Shown: positions 1 through 9,095, counted from the stretch's first letter. The stretch is DNA of 64,000 nucleotides from Streptomyces sp. NBC_01255 (GCF_036226445.1 NZ_CP108474.1:3658001-3722000), one strand, 5' to 3'. The notes: generated by a model not told the origin, from the letters alone. Numbers and translations: made by a program.

Positions 1-963
1 GTCGCCGACCATGACCGGGCCCGGTGCGAGCCGGTCGAGGCACTGCTCGACGATCCGCAGCGACTGGCGCATCTCCTCCAGGCGGACGAGGAAGCGTCCG
101 TAGGAGTCGCAGGTGTCGGCGGTCGGGACGTCGAACTCGTAGTTCTCGTAGCCGCAGTACGGGTCGGTCTTGCGCAGGTCGTGCGGGAGGCCCGCGGAGC
201 GCAGGATCGGACCGGTGGCGCCGAGGGCCATGCAGCCGGTGAGGTCGAGGTAGCCGACGTCCTGCATGCGGGCCTTGAAGATGGGGTTGCCGGTGGCGAG
301 CTTGTCGTACTCCGGCAGGTTCTTCTTCATGGTCTTCACGAACTCGCGGACGGCGTCGACGGCGCCGGGCGGCAGGTCCTGGGCGAGGCCGCCGGGGCGG
401 ATGAACGCGTGGTTCATGCGCAGGCCGGTGATCAGCTCGTACAGGTCCAGGATCATCTCGCGGTCCCGGAAGCCGTAGATCATGATCGTGGTGGCGCCGA
501 GCTCCATGCCGCCGGTGGCGATGCACACCAGGTGGGAGGAGAGCCGGTTGAGCTCCATGAGCAGGACGCGGATGATGCTCGCCCGGGCCGGGATCTGCTC
601 GGTGATGCCGAGGAGCTTCTCCACGCCGAGGCAGTACGCCGTCTCGTTGTAGAACGAGGTGAGGTAGTCCATCCGCGTGACGAAGGTGGTGCCCTGCGTC
701 CAGGTCCGGTATTCGAGGTTCTTCTCGATGCCGGTGTGGAGGTAGCCGATGCCGCAGCGGGCCTCGGTGACGGTCTCGCCGTCGATCTCCAGGATGAGGC
801 GGAGCACGCCGTGGGTGGACGGGTGCTGCGGGCCCATGTTGACGATGATGCGTTCGTCGTCGGCCTTGGCGGCGGACTGGACGACTTCTTCCCAGTCGCC
901 GCCGGTCACCGTGTAGACGGCGCCTTCTGTCGTCTCCCGGGGGGAGGCGGACGGGGTGTTCAC
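1..963 (-). CDS. nuoD: NADH-quinone oxidoreductase subunit D (partial)
   Basis: This is the 49-kDa-type subunit of respiratory complex I, which lines the quinone pocket in the peripheral arm. Reading the minus strand from a GTG at 963 gives a protein that soon shows the family hallmark [15 protein letters not shown], and further on [14 protein letters not shown] and [10 protein letters not shown]. The frame stays open to the window edge, so the C-terminal part is missing here. The GTG overlaps the nuoC stop (GTGA), indicating translational coupling in a nuoA-B-C-D operon. The start is chosen because it sits exactly on that overlap and leaves a short N-terminal extension typical of actinobacterial NuoD. 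Confidence 0.97.
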   Translation of the reverse strand, partial: MNTPSASPRETTEGAVYTVTGGDWEEVVQSAAKADDERIIVNMGPQHPSTHGVLRLILEIDGETVTEARCGIGYLHTGIEKNLEYRTWTQGTTFVTRMDYLTSFYNETAYCLGVEKLLGITEQIPARASIIRVLLMELNRLSSHLVCIATGGMELGATTIMIYGFRDREMILDLYELITGLRMNHAFIRPGGLAQDLPPGAVDAVREFVKTMKKNLPEYDKLATGNPIFKARMQDVGYLDLTGCMALGATGPILRSAGLPHDLRKTDPYCGYENYEFDVPTADTCDSYGRFLVRLEEMRQSLRIVEQCLDRLAPGPVMVGD

Positions 964-1691
964 GAGTACGACCTCCGCTGGTCCGGAGCCGGGATCTGGG
1001 CGCCCTTGTACTCGATGGCGATGCCACCGAGGGGGTAGTCCTTGCGCTGCGGGTGGCCCTGCCAGTCGTCCGGCATCATGATCCGGGTGAGGGCGGGGTG
1101 GCCGTCGAAGACGATGCCGAAGAAGTCGTACGTCTCGCGCTCGTGCCAGTCGTTCGTCGGATAGACGGCGACGAGCGACGGGATGCGCGGGTCGGCGTCG
1201 GGCGCCGAGACCTCCAGGCGGATCAGCCGGCCGTGGGTGAGCGAGCGCAGGTGGTAGACGGCGTGCAGCTCGCGGCCCTTGTCACCCGGGTAGTGGACGC
1301 CGGAGACGCCGGTGCAGAGCTCGAAGCGGAGCGCCGGGTCGTCGCGCAGGGTCCTGGCGACCCGGACGAGGTGCTCGCGCTCGATGTGGAACGTGAGCTC
1401 GTCGCGGTCGACGACCGTCCTCTCGATGGCGTTGTCCGGGAGCAGTCCCTGCTCCTCCAGCGCGCCTTCGAGTTCGTCGGCGACCTCGTCGAACCAGCCG
1501 CCGTACGGGCGGGTGGCCGGGCCGGGGAGGCGGATCGAGCGGACGAGGCCGCTGTAGCCGGACGTGTCGCCGCCGTTGTTGGCGCCGAACATGCCACGCT
1601 GGAGGCGTACCTCCTCGCCGTGCTCCCCGCGCTGGCCGGGCAGGTTCTGCTCGCTCAGCTCCTTCTCGGGGTTGGGTGTCTCGTCACTCAC
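960..1691 (-). CDS. nuoC: NADH-quinone oxidoreductase subunit C
   Basis: This 243-aa protein is the 30-kDa-type complex I subunit that contacts NuoD and NuoB. The GTG start overlaps the nuoB stop as GTGA. The last third carries the signature [17 protein letters not shown] followed by [21 protein letters not shown], typical of NuoC. The first 60 residues are a charged, low-complexity extension ([14 protein letters not shown]) common in Streptomyces homologues. The frame remains open upstream through nuoB, but no start further upstream is needed. Its tail overlaps nuoD by 4 nt. Confidence 0.96.
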   Translation of the reverse strand: MSDETPNPEKELSEQNLPGQRGEHGEEVRLQRGMFGANNGGDTSGYSGLVRSIRLPGPATRPYGGWFDEVADELEGALEEQGLLPDNAIERTVVDRDELTFHIEREHLVRVARTLRDDPALRFELCTGVSGVHYPGDKGRELHAVYHLRSLTHGRLIRLEVSAPDADPRIPSLVAVYPTNDWHERETYDFFGIVFDGHPALTRIMMPDDWQGHPQRKDYPLGGIAIEYKGAQIPAPDQRRSYS

Positions 1692-2242
1692 CGGAGCAGA
1701 CCCTTCAATTCGATGGTCGGCAGCGCCTTGAGCGCCGCCTCCTCCGCCTCGCGCGCCGCCTCCTCGGCGTTCACGCCGAGCTTGGAGGTCTGGATCTTCT
1801 GGTGGAGCTTGAGAATCGCGTCGAGGAGCATCTCCGGCCGCGGCGGGCAGCCGGGCAGGTAGATGTCGACGGGCACGATGTGGTCGACGCCCTGCACGAT
1901 CGCGTAGTTGTTGAACATGCCGCCCGAGGAGGCGCAGACGCCCATGGAGATGACCCACTTGGGGTTGGGCATCTGGTCGTAGACCTGCCGCAGGACGGGC
2001 GCCATCTTCTGGCTGACGCGGCCGGCGACGATCATGAGATCGGCCTGGCGCGGTGAGCCGCGGAAGACCTCCATGCCGAAGCGGGCCAGGTCGTACCGGC
2101 CGGCGCCGGTCGTCATCATCTCGATGGCGCAGCAGGCGAGGCCGAACGTCGCGGGGAACACGGACGCCTTGCGCACCCAGCCCGCGGCCTGTTCGACCGT
2201 CGTCAGCAGAAAGCCGCTCGGGAGTTTCTCTTCGAGTCCCAT
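1688..2242 (-). CDS. nuoB: NADH-quinone oxidoreductase subunit B
   Basis: This 184-aa protein is the PSST-type complex I subunit that ligates the terminal cluster N2 next to the quinone site. The adjacent cysteines in [10 protein letters not shown], the later cysteine in [14 protein letters not shown] and the cysteine in [10 protein letters not shown] provide the expected four ligands. Length and start ([11 protein letters not shown]) agree with the family. It lies 17 nt downstream of nuoA and overlaps nuoC by 4 nt, so the four nuo genes form one transcription unit. Confidence 0.98.
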   Translation of the reverse strand: MGLEEKLPSGFLLTTVEQAAGWVRKASVFPATFGLACCAIEMMTTGAGRYDLARFGMEVFRGSPRQADLMIVAGRVSQKMAPVLRQVYDQMPNPKWVISMGVCASSGGMFNNYAIVQGVDHIVPVDIYLPGCPPRPEMLLDAILKLHQKIQTSKLGVNAEEAAREAEEAALKALPTIELKGLLR

Positions 2243-2259
2243 AGGTGCCCCTCAGCCCC

Positions 2260-2619
2260 TCAGTCCCATTCCAGGCCGCCGCGACGCCACACATACGCGT
2301 AGGCGACGAAGACGGTGAGCACGAAGAGCAGCATCTCCACGAGCCCGAAAAGCCCCAGGGCGTCGAACGTGACAGCCCAGGGGTAGAGGAAGACGATCTC
2401 GATGTCGAAGACGATGAAGAGCATCGCCGTCAGGTAGTACTTGATCGGGAAGCGGCCGCCTCCGGCGGGCGTGGGTGTCGGCTCGATGCCGCACTCGTAT
2501 GCCTCAAGCTTTGCCCTGTTGTACCGCTTTGGCCCGATAAGCGTGGCCATGACCACGGAGAAGATCGCAAACCCCGCACCCAGGGCACCGAGCACGAGGA
2601 CGGGCGCGTACGCATTCAC
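2260..2619 (-). CDS. nuoA: NADH-quinone oxidoreductase subunit A
   Basis: This 119-aa integral membrane subunit of complex I has three predicted helices: [39 protein letters not shown] and the C-terminal [20 protein letters not shown]. The conserved YECG (Cys in the loop between helices 1 and 2) and [12 protein letters not shown] are present. A GTG at 2619 is preferred over an upstream ATG because AAGGAGCGAGGAG lies just before it and the protein then starts at the first helix as in homologues. It is the first gene of the nuo operon; a Rex-type palindrome lies about 70 nt upstream. Confidence 0.95.
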   Translation of the reverse strand: MNAYAPVLVLGALGAGFAIFSVVMATLIGPKRYNRAKLEAYECGIEPTPTPAGGGRFPIKYYLTAMLFIVFDIEIVFLYPWAVTFDALGLFGLVEMLLFVLTVFVAYAYVWRRGGLEWD

Positions 2620-2687
2620 GCTCCTCGCTCCTTCCAGTCGTCCTTGACCGTTGGATCGCACGGCCGGACCGTGAAAGATCGCCCCCA

Positions 2688-2704
2688 TGTGAGGCAGTTC
2701 ACAA
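2688..2704 (-). promoter_or_regulatory. Rex-type redox operator upstream of nuoA
   Basis: The minus strand reads TTGTGAACTGCCTCACA, a close match to the Rex operator (TTGTGAA-N4-TTCACAA) with one imperfect arm. It lies about 70 nt upstream of the nuoA start, where it could block transcription. In Streptomyces, Rex senses NADH/NAD+ and represses respiratory operons, and nuo is a known type of target. The assignment is by sequence match only. Confidence 0.75.
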
Positions 2705-2738
2705 GCCCGGCTGCCCCGCATCTTATGCCTGCCCCTCT

Positions 2739-2752
2739 GTGATCTGCGACAC
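2739..2752. promoter_or_regulatory. Crp-type site (nuoA side)
   Basis: GTGATCTGCGACAC fits the Streptomyces Crp pattern GTG-N6-GNCAC exactly. It is about 120 nt upstream of nuoA and about 35 nt from the Rex-type site. Confidence 0.5.
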
Positions 2753-3027
2753 GGGGTGCAGCAACGAGTTTGTGATCTCCACCACCTGACGAAGGATCAT
2801 GAAGCCGGATGAGGGGTGATCTTGTTGCGCGAAGCGCCCAGGTGATCACCAGATGTGACATCCGTACCGGAAGTCGCTGCTCGGAGGGGGTGCCGCACTA
2901 TCAAGCCATGGCCCATACAAGCAAATTGGTGATGGGACGGGCGCCGGTGATAAAGGAAGCGCACATCGCCCGGTCGAGGGGTCCGGCGTACGGGAGTGGA
3001 CGCGTGCACTCGTTCACGAGCCCGGCT

Positions 3028-3041
3028 GTGACCTGCGTCAC
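3028..3041. promoter_or_regulatory. Crp-type site upstream of the NlpC/P60 hydrolase
   Basis: GTGACCTGCGTCAC is a perfect palindrome around the centre and fits GTG-N6-GNCAC. It is about 240 nt upstream of the hydrolase start. Cell-wall hydrolase genes are established members of the Streptomyces cAMP-Crp regulon, which supports a functional role. Confidence 0.65.
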
Positions 3042-3279
3042 GCCGCGCAGGGGTCCGGGAAAGCGGGGCTTGGCCACCGAGGTGAAGAGGTGGTAGGTGA
3101 CGGGCAATTCGGACGTTTTATTGAAAACACATGATCAAGGGCGCGATGGGTCGTGCCCGATTTGCCCGTTACGGCGTCAATAAGGGCGCCGAAGAAGCGG
3201 ATTCACCCGTTCCCTGCGCAACTGTGGCGCAGCCCACGTTTCTTGAAGGGAACCGCCAAGCCCTGATAGCGGTTGTCCC

Positions 3280-4203
3280 ATGTCCCACACCGCTCACATA
3301 CCCAGCCACCGGAAGCCCCGCCGCAGCGCCTCGAAGCTCGCGCTCCGTGCCGGAGTTGCCGGTGGCGTCCTCGGCACCATCGCGGTGGCCGGTGCTGCCG
3401 GGCCGGCGTCTGCCGAGCCGGTGACCGAGACCATCGAAATGCCCACGCTCGGATCCCTCGACACCGCGGGCCTGGCGAGCGCTGTCGCCGCCTCCGCCGA
3501 GGCGTCCCAGCAGGAGGCCCTCGACCAGAGCCTGGAGTCGCAGGAGAACGCGGCCCTGCAGAAGGCCGCCAAGGAGGCCAAGAAGGCCAAGGCCGAGGCG
3601 GACCGCAAGGCCGAGGCCGAGCGCGCCGAGAAGGCCCGCGCCGAGGCCGAGGCCAAGGCGAAGGCCGAGCAGGAGCGCAAGGACGCCGAGGAGCGCGCCT
3701 CCCGCGACCGTGCGCGCACCCAGCTCTCCACTACCTCGACGAGCGACAACAGCTCGTCCGGCTCCGGCTCGTCGGACAGCGGCTCCTCCAGCTCCTCGGA
3801 CAGCGGCTCGTCCACGAGCAGCAGCAGCAACGAGACGCAGGCCCCCTCCGGCTCCGCCGCCGCGATCGTGGCCTTCGCGCGCGCCCAGGTCGGCGACGCG
3901 TACGTCCGCGGTGGCACCGGCCCCAACTCCTGGGACTGCTCCGGCCTCGTCCAGGCCGCCTACGCCGCGGCCGGCATCGACCTGCCGCGCATCTCGTACG
4001 ACCAGTCGAGCATGGGCACCTCCGTCTCGCTGAGCAACCTCCAGCCGGGCGACATCCTGTACTGGGGCAGCCGCAGCGGCTCGTACCACGTCGCCATCTA
4101 CGTCGGCGGCGGCAAGTACGTCGGCGCGCAGAACTCGTCCACCGGCGTCGTCGAGCACTCGCTCGACTGGGACACCCCGTCGGGCGCCGTCCGGATCCTC
4201 TGA
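3280..4203 (+). CDS. Secreted NlpC/P60 peptidoglycan endopeptidase
   Basis: This 307-aa protein probably cleaves stem-peptide bonds in peptidoglycan outside the cell. It has a Sec signal peptide (residues 1-45, twin-helix AGVAGGVLGTIAVAGAAGPASA), a charged Ala/Lys/Glu coiled-coil segment (about 75-145), a Ser/Gly linker (150-190) and a C-terminal NlpC/P60 domain. The catalytic Cys is in WDCSGL (C220) and the His in SYHVAIYVGG (H270). The shorter ATG at 3280 fits the signal peptide, although no strong Shine-Dalgarno precedes it. The gene diverges from nuoA, ends in a strong hairpin terminator and has an upstream Crp-type site, suggesting a role in germination or growth-related wall turnover. 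Confidence 0.92.
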   Translation: MSHTAHIPSHRKPRRSASKLALRAGVAGGVLGTIAVAGAAGPASAEPVTETIEMPTLGSLDTAGLASAVAASAEASQQEALDQSLESQENAALQKAAKEAKKAKAEADRKAEAERAEKARAEAEAKAKAEQERKDAEERASRDRARTQLSTTSTSDNSSSGSGSSDSGSSSSSDSGSSTSSSSNETQAPSGSAAAIVAFARAQVGDAYVRGGTGPNSWDCSGLVQAAYAAAGIDLPRISYDQSSMGTSVSLSNLQPGDILYWGSRSGSYHVAIYVGGGKYVGAQNSSTGVVEHSLDWDTPSGAVRIL

Positions 4204-4224
4204 TCCGGCGCACCACGCCGTAAG

Positions 4225-4265
4225 CCGAAGGGCCGTCACTCCTCGGGGGAGAGACGGTCCTTCGG
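4225..4265. terminator. Bidirectional terminator between convergent genes
   Basis: The arms CCGAAGGGCCGTC and GACGGTCCTTCGG form a 13-bp stem with one mismatch, just past the hydrolase stop and just before the stop of the convergent lipoprotein gene. Confidence 0.85.
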
Positions 4266-4285
4266 TGTGTCCGGGGCCGGAGGGC

Positions 4286-4771
4286 TCAGCCGCCCTCGAC
4301 CGCGCTTCCCTGGCCTTCCTGGGCCTCCGCGGCCACCGGGAGGCACTTGCGGAGGATCTCGGGGAGCCCGGGGGCGTACTTCACCTCCTTGCTCTCCGGC
4401 AGCCGGCCCGTCTTCGGGTCCGGGTCCGGGTAGTCGGGGAATCCGTTGCGCCGGACGCATTCGGACACCGCCTTGTCCTTCTTCAACTGCGCTTGATCGA
4501 GGGGCGGTTCAGCGGGGATCCGGCTCTTGCACGCCTTCTCGGCGGCCAGCTGGGCCTCGACGGTGTTGGCGTCCTTGTCGACCCGCCTGGCGCCTCCCTC
4601 CGTGTCCACGAGCTTCAGCCCCTGCTCGGCGAGGCAGTCGTAGAGCGGGTCGTACGCGGCTTCGATCGAGGAGGTCGGGACCGGCCGGGAAGCCGCGGGC
4701 TCGGCGTCGCCACCGCACCCGGTGAGCGCGAGAGCGGCGAGGATCAGAGGGGCGGCCAGCGGGCGTCTCAT
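4286..4771 (-). CDS. Small lipoprotein with C-x(4)-G motifs (paralogue 1)
   Basis: This 161-aa predicted lipoprotein has signal segment MRRPLAAPLILAALALTGC, with lipobox LTGC at residues 16-19. The mature part contains two related motifs, DCLAEQGLKL and ECVRRNGFPDYPDPDPKTG, each Cys-x4-Gly-hydrophobic. The second carries a YPDPDP tail that is frequent in actinobacterial lipoproteins encoded near ABC exporters. It is a clear paralogue of the lipoprotein at 9106-9549 (same length class, same VDKDA core and RRNG[FY]PD[YW]PDPDP). The start at 4771 is set by the signal peptide and an AAGGAC ribosome site. The function is unknown; the paralogue's operon suggests a link with a MacB-like exporter. 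Confidence 0.8.
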   Translation of the reverse strand: MRRPLAAPLILAALALTGCGGDAEPAASRPVPTSSIEAAYDPLYDCLAEQGLKLVDTEGGARRVDKDANTVEAQLAAEKACKSRIPAEPPLDQAQLKKDKAVSECVRRNGFPDYPDPDPKTGRLPESKEVKYAPGLPEILRKCLPVAAEAQEGQGSAVEGG

Positions 4772-5151
4772 CGATGTACGTCCTTGTCCTGGGGGTCCCG
4801 ATGCCTGGGACATCCCGATACGGGGGCGGCGCTCGGAGCCTGTGCGCGATGCGCGATGGGCGATGCGCCTCCAGGCTCGGCGCGGAACGGGCCGAGCGCA
4901 TCGCACGGTTGCTCGACCGGTTCCACTCTAACCACCGGGTGAAGAGGGGGCCGTCCGCCAACTGGCATACGGGGCACGCCTGTTGCGATTTCTCGCCAAA
5001 CGTGGCGCGTCGGCACTCGTGGACCTGACATAGTCACGGACCGCTGCGAGCCAACTCCGCTGCGGTGTCGTGTACTTCCCTGTCGGTGCCACGCAGGCCC
5101 CGACTGTCACACAGCTCCTGTGCAGCCTCCCTCGTACCGAAAGGCAAGGAC
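4772..5151. other. Divergent promoter segment (copy 1)
   Basis: No gene is seen in this 380-bp region. It drives the lipoprotein leftward and the small secreted protein rightward. On the minus strand GTGGTTAGAGTGG provides a TAGNNT-type -10, and the flanking CTCGACCGG-N2-CCACTCTAACCAC block recurs at 9550-9991. A hairpin-capable stretch lies at 4861-4903 (CGATGCGC / GCGCATCG with inner GCTCGGC / GCCGAGC) in the lipoprotein leader. Confidence 0.55.
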
Positions 5152-5565
5152 ATGAAGAACACCGCCCTCCGGCGTGCCCTCAGCACCGTCGTCGTCCTCG
5201 GCACCCTCGGAACAGGCGTACTGGCCACCGCCGGCACGGCCTCGGCCGTGACCAGGGACGGCTACCTGGACATCCGCGAGTTCGGCCTGTTCTACAACTC
5301 GTCCCTCGGGGGCTCGTTCATCGACCTGTACATGGCGGACGGCGACCTCGCCAACGACAGGTTCATCACCCCCGGCCCCGGCCAGGGCTACGTCGTGGGC
5401 GACAACGCCGCCTCGTACTTCAACAAGGACAAGGTCACCTGGTACGTCTACACCGGCGCCGGCGCGGGGGGCATCGAGGGCTGGATCCCCGCGGACCGCT
5501 TCGGCACCTTCTCCACGACGTTCAAGAACCAGGTCTCCTCGGTCTACCACTTCAAGGCCCGCTGA
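5152..5565 (+). CDS. Small secreted beta/gamma-crystallin-like (peptidase inhibitor I36-like) protein
   Basis: This 137-aa protein has a Sec signal peptide (MKNTALRRALSTVVVLGTLG to TASA, about 34 residues) and a compact mature domain. The segment GYLDIREFGLFYNSSLGG resembles the repeats of Streptomyces peptidase-inhibitor I36/crystallin-like proteins. No catalytic motif is visible. A good ribosome site (AAGGCAAGGA) precedes the ATG at 5152; the frame is open further upstream without a signal-like start. The leader sequence before the start (accgaaaggcaag) is almost the same as that before the lipoprotein at 9992. Family assignment is tentative. Confidence 0.65.
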   Translation: MKNTALRRALSTVVVLGTLGTGVLATAGTASAVTRDGYLDIREFGLFYNSSLGGSFIDLYMADGDLANDRFITPGPGQGYVVGDNAASYFNKDKVTWYVYTGAGAGGIEGWIPADRFGTFSTTFKNQVSSVYHFKAR

Positions 5566-5620
5566 GCCCTCCTCCCCTCCGGCGGGTGTTCAGGCCTTCC
5601 TCCACGGGATCGGGTGCGGG

Positions 5621-6859
5621 TCAGTGGCGGAGGGCCTCCGCCGGTTCGATCCGGGAGGCCCGCCAGGCCGGGTAGAGACCGGCCACCACGCCGGTGACGA
5701 GACCGATCAGCGGCGCCGCGACGACCGCGGTGGGGTGGACGACCGGGGTCCACTCCCGGACGAGCGCCACCCCGATCACCGTGCACACGCCCAGCGCCGT
5801 CCCGACGAGCCCGCCGATCGCCCCCAGCGCGCCGGACTCCGCGAGGAACTGGACGGTGATGTGCCGCCCCCGGGCGCCCAGGGCGCGCCGCAGACCGATC
5901 TCGCCGGTCCGCTCCAGGACCGCGACCAGGGTGGTGTTGGCGATGCCGACCGCGCCGATCACCAGGCAGACCCCGGCCAGCAGCAGGAACAGCTGGTCGA
6001 GGTCGCCGGTGACGCCCGCCCGCAGCGCTCTCGGGTCCGGCGGCGGAACGGCCTTCAGATACTCCGGATGGTCGGGGCGCAGCGCGACCGGGGCCTCCTG
6101 CGCGATCTGCCGGGCGGCCCCGGTCTCCGTGGCGATCAGCATCTTCGCCGCACCGGCGTCGGGTGGCCCCCACATTCGCTCGGCGGTCGTCCGGGGCACG
6201 CTCACCGACATCAGCACGTCCGGCCTGCGCTCGACGTCGTCGACGATGCCGGCCACCACGAACGGCTCGTCCCCGATGAACACCGCCGGCCGGGTCTCCA
6301 GGGTGGTGATCCCGAGCCGGGCCGCGACGCTCGCGCCGATGACCGCCACCGGCTGTGCCTTCGCCGAGGCGAACTCGTCGTAGAGCCGGCCCTGCGCGAG
6401 GTGGGGGACGGCGGCCCGGAGCGCGCCCGGCGAGGCGGCGACCACGTCGACCGGTACGCCGTCGGCGCCGTCGCCGACGGGCGCGGCGCGCACGGTGACG
6501 TCCGAGCGGAGGCGGACAGTCCAGTACACCCCGGCGTCCCGGACGCCGCCGAGCCGCTCGATCCGGGCGTCCGCGTCGGCGGGGAAGCCCTGTTCCGCGA
6601 ACTCGTTCTGCTCCCGGGAGATGTCCTCGACGCTGACCTCGGTGGCGGTCAGCAGGTCGAACCGGGCGTCGATCTGGGAGGACGTGGTCGCCGTCAGGCC
6701 GAGGATCGCGACGAACGTGCCGACGCCGAGGACCGTGCCGAGGGCGGTGAGGACGGAGCGGCCGGGGCGCTGGAGCATGCCCGCGACGGCCTCGGAGAGG
6801 GTGTCGCGGGGGGTGAGGCGGGAGGGTTCGACAACGCGTCCGCCATGGCGGTCTCTCAT
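5621..6859 (-). CDS. ABC transporter permease, MacB/FtsX family
   Basis: This 412-aa membrane protein has one N-terminal helix (SVLTALGTVLGVGTFVAILG), a large extracytoplasmic MacB core (about 60-280) and a C-terminal FtsX domain of three helices. The FtsX domain carries the cytoplasmic loop ERTGEIGLRRALGARGRHI, which is characteristic. It ends with PAWRASRIEPAEALRH, a family signature. The start overlaps the ATPase stop (ATGA). With the ATPase and the peptidoglycan-binding fusion protein it should form a mechanotransmission-type exporter or extractor rather than a classic importer. The substrate is unknown. Confidence 0.9.
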   Translation of the reverse strand: MRDRHGGRVVEPSRLTPRDTLSEAVAGMLQRPGRSVLTALGTVLGVGTFVAILGLTATTSSQIDARFDLLTATEVSVEDISREQNEFAEQGFPADADARIERLGGVRDAGVYWTVRLRSDVTVRAAPVGDGADGVPVDVVAASPGALRAAVPHLAQGRLYDEFASAKAQPVAVIGASVAARLGITTLETRPAVFIGDEPFVVAGIVDDVERRPDVLMSVSVPRTTAERMWGPPDAGAAKMLIATETGAARQIAQEAPVALRPDHPEYLKAVPPPDPRALRAGVTGDLDQLFLLLAGVCLVIGAVGIANTTLVAVLERTGEIGLRRALGARGRHITVQFLAESGALGAIGGLVGTALGVCTVIGVALVREWTPVVHPTAVVAAPLIGLVTGVVAGLYPAWRASRIEPAEALRH

Positions 6860-7641
6860 ACGGGGGTCCCTTCGTGCCGGCCCGGCCGTACGGGGTCGGC
6901 CTCGCTGAGGACGCCGTCGCGGATCGTCACCGTGCGGCCCGCGCGTGCGGCGACCTCGCTGTCGTGGGTGATGACGACGACCGTCATGCCGGTGGCGTGG
7001 AGTTCGCCGAGGAGCGACAGGACCGTCTCGGCGTTGCCGGAGTCGAGGTTTCCCGTCGGCTCGTCGCAGAGCAGCAGCGAGGGCCGGCCCGCCAGCGCGC
7101 GGGCGATGGCGACGCGCTGGCGCTCGCCGCCCGACAGGCGGCCCGGGAGCGCGTCGACGCGGTGGGCGAGGCCGACGCGTGTCAGGGCCTCCCGGGCGCG
7201 GGCGCGGCGCTCGGCGCGGGGGACGGCCGAGTACAGCATCGACAGCATCACGTTCTCCGTGGCGCTGCGGTGCGGCATGAGGTGGAACGCCTGGAAGACG
7301 AAGCCGATGCGGCGGCCGCGCAGGGCGGTTCGGTCGCTGTCGGAGAGGGCGGCCGTGTCGATGCCGTCGAGGAGGTAGGTGCCCTCGGTGGGCGCGTCGA
7401 GGAGTCCCGAGACGTTCAGGAACGTGGACTTGCCGGAGCCGGAGGGACCGACGACAGCCACGAACTCGCCGTGCCGGATGGCGAGTTCACAGGGGTGCAG
7501 GGCCTGGACTGGCGGCGGGCCCGGGTAGGTGAGGCCGACCCCGTGGAACTCCATGACGGGGGTGTCCGGAGCGGGCTGCTCGGTGTGGGCGGGTGGCGGG
7601 CCGGAGTTCCGGTCCCGCCGTCGTCGTACGAGGGGGGTCAC
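6856..7641 (-). CDS. ABC transporter ATP-binding protein, MacB/LolD type
   Basis: This 261-aa ATPase has Walker A GPSGSGKST, Q-loop FVFQAFHL, signature LSGGERQR, Walker B LLLCDEPTGNLD and switch His in VITHD. The DEPTGNLD form is typical of the MacB/LolD group that pairs with FtsX-type permeases. It overlaps both neighbours by 4 nt, so it is translated from the same operon as the fusion protein upstream and the permease downstream. Confidence 0.95.
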   Translation of the reverse strand: MTPLVRRRRDRNSGPPPAHTEQPAPDTPVMEFHGVGLTYPGPPPVQALHPCELAIRHGEFVAVVGPSGSGKSTFLNVSGLLDAPTEGTYLLDGIDTAALSDSDRTALRGRRIGFVFQAFHLMPHRSATENVMLSMLYSAVPRAERRARAREALTRVGLAHRVDALPGRLSGGERQRVAIARALAGRPSLLLCDEPTGNLDSGNAETVLSLLGELHATGMTVVVITHDSEVAARAGRTVTIRDGVLSEADPVRPGRHEGTPV

Positions 7642-9095
7642 TCCGACCCCCGGCCGCCCTGGTCGGCGCCGGTGGCGGCCACCCCGGTCACGACCTCGGC
7701 GCCCTCCGCCAGGCTGCCCGCCGCGAGCGGGACGATCTCGACGTAGCCGTCCCCGAGGGTGCCTGTCCGCACCTCGACGGGTGTGCGGCGCCCGCTTCCG
7801 TCGACGACGGTGACCACGGTCGTACCGTCCGCGCTCGCCGACACGGCGGTGACGGGGACGACGAGGGCCTCGCCGTCGGTGGAGGCCGCCTCGATCGTCA
7901 GCCGTACGTCCTGGCCGGCGAGGGCGGGCGGGATCTCCTTGTCGGGCACGGCGGTGAAGAGGAACCCGGAGCCGGTGGGCCCGTTCGCGGGCGCGGCACC
8001 GTCCTGGCCCTGGCCCTGGCCCTCACCCTGGCCGCCGCCCCCCTTGGCGTCGGCGACGGTGGGCGTCGAGGCGACGCTCTCGACCTCGGCGGTGAGTTCG
8101 ACGCCGGTCACCTCGTCGACGACACGGACCTTCTGGCCGGGCCGGACCATGCCCTTCTGGTGGTCCTGGAGGTAGCCCTGCGCGAGGAGGCGGCCGGAGG
8201 ACAGGGTCATCAGCGTGCCGGAGACCGGGGAGCCGGGGCGTACGGCGGTGGACGCGACCCGGGCGGGGAAGCGCTCCACGAAGGAGACCTCCCCCGCCGG
8301 GACCATCGGTCCGGAGGCCGCCCACGCCTTGCCGAGCACGGTACGGGCCTTCTCCAGGTCCTCGACGGCCCGGTCCCGCGCCTTGCGCAGGTTCTTCTTC
8401 TGGGCCCCGTCCTTGTTCTCGGCGACCGCGTCCCGGGCGTCGTCGACGGCCCGTTCGGCGGCCGTGACGGCGTCACTCGCGGCGTCCACTCCGGCGCCCG
8501 CGTCGTCCACGGCCGGGCGCGGTTCGTAGCCGGCGGCGGCGTAGAACCCCTCCACGGCCTCCTTCGTCCCCGCGCCGAACGTGCCCTCCTCGTCGCCGGC
8601 CCGGCCGAAGCCGAGCCCGGCCAGCGCGGTCTGGAGCTGGGCCACGTCGTCGCCCGTCGCGCCCGGCTTGAGGTCCCGGTAGACGGGGAGCCGGCCCGGG
8701 AGGACGAAGAGCGGGCGGCCGGATATCTCCAGGACGACCTGCCCGGCGCGCACGGCCGCGCCGACGGCGACCGGCGTCTTGGTGACGACGGGCGCCCCGC
8801 CGTCCCCGCCGGCGGCGACCGGCGCCACCGGTACGGTCTGACCCGCGACGACGGTGCCGCGCAGCACGACCGTCTCCCGCAGGACGCGGCGCTCGACGGC
8901 GGCGGTGAGCACGTCTGCCGGGGGCGGGGCGGCGTCCGCCGCGATCTGGGCGGGCGACTTGATCACCGTACCGGCGAAGGCGCCGGCGGCGGTCAGGACG
9001 ACGGCCCCGACGACGAGCGCGCCGATCCAGAGGCGGCCTCGGGTGGGTCGGCGTTCGGGGGTGGTGTCCATGGCCGAGTTCACGTCAGCGTCCAT
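7638..9095 (-). CDS. Peptidoglycan-binding membrane-fusion (HlyD-like) protein
   Basis: This protein of about 485 aa has an N-terminal anchor helix (LWIGALVVGAVVLTAAGAFAG). A first lipoyl-like half follows, then a PG_binding_1 domain (LKPGATGDDVAQLQTALAGLGF ending TKEAVEGFYAAAGY). A helical hairpin (ERAVDDARDAVAENK to RAVEDLEKARTVLG), a second barrel region and a Gly/Gln-rich loop complete it. This architecture is the adaptor partner of MacB-like systems in actinobacteria, bridging the membrane to the cell wall. ATG at 9095 and an in-frame ATG at 9071 are both possible; neither has a strong ribosome site. It starts 10 nt after the upstream lipoprotein stop, consistent with a four-gene operon. 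Confidence 0.85.
   Translation of the reverse strand: MDADVNSAMDTTPERRPTRGRLWIGALVVGAVVLTAAGAFAGTVIKSPAQIAADAAPPPADVLTAAVERRVLRETVVLRGTVVAGQTVPVAPVAAGGDGGAPVVTKTPVAVGAAVRAGQVVLEISGRPLFVLPGRLPVYRDLKPGATGDDVAQLQTALAGLGFGRAGDEEGTFGAGTKEAVEGFYAAAGYEPRPAVDDAGAGVDAASDAVTAAERAVDDARDAVAENKDGAQKKNLRKARDRAVEDLEKARTVLGKAWAASGPMVPAGEVSFVERFPARVASTAVRPGSPVSGTLMTLSSGRLLAQGYLQDHQKGMVRPGQKVRVVDEVTGVELTAEVESVASTPTVADAKGGGGQGEGQGQGQDGAAPANGPTGSGFLFTAVPDKEIPPALAGQDVRLTIEAASTDGEALVVPVTAVSASADGTTVVTVVDGSGRRTPVEVRTGTLGDGYVEIVPLAAGSLAEGAEVVTGVAATGADQGGRGSE

Larger units (their letters stand above)
2620..3279. other. 660-bp divergent intergenic region nuoA / NlpC-P60 gene
   Basis: No convincing gene is seen in this stretch. 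It contains one Rex-type and two Crp-type palindromes (listed separately). The long leader of the hydrolase gene was inspected for a ydaO/cyclic-di-AMP riboswitch, often found before such genes in Streptomyces, but no recognisable consensus was found. The GC content is lower between 2720 and 2960 than in the flanking genes, as expected for a promoter region. Confidence 0.7.

Noticed and set aside
2768..2790. A further Rex-like half-site (TTTGTGATCTCCACCAC)
   Set aside because: Only one arm matches; the second arm has no TCACA.
3060..3279. Possible ydaO (cyclic-di-AMP) riboswitch before the NlpC/P60 gene
   Set aside because: Expected from related genes, but the conserved core sequences could not be found by eye. 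A covariance-model search would decide.
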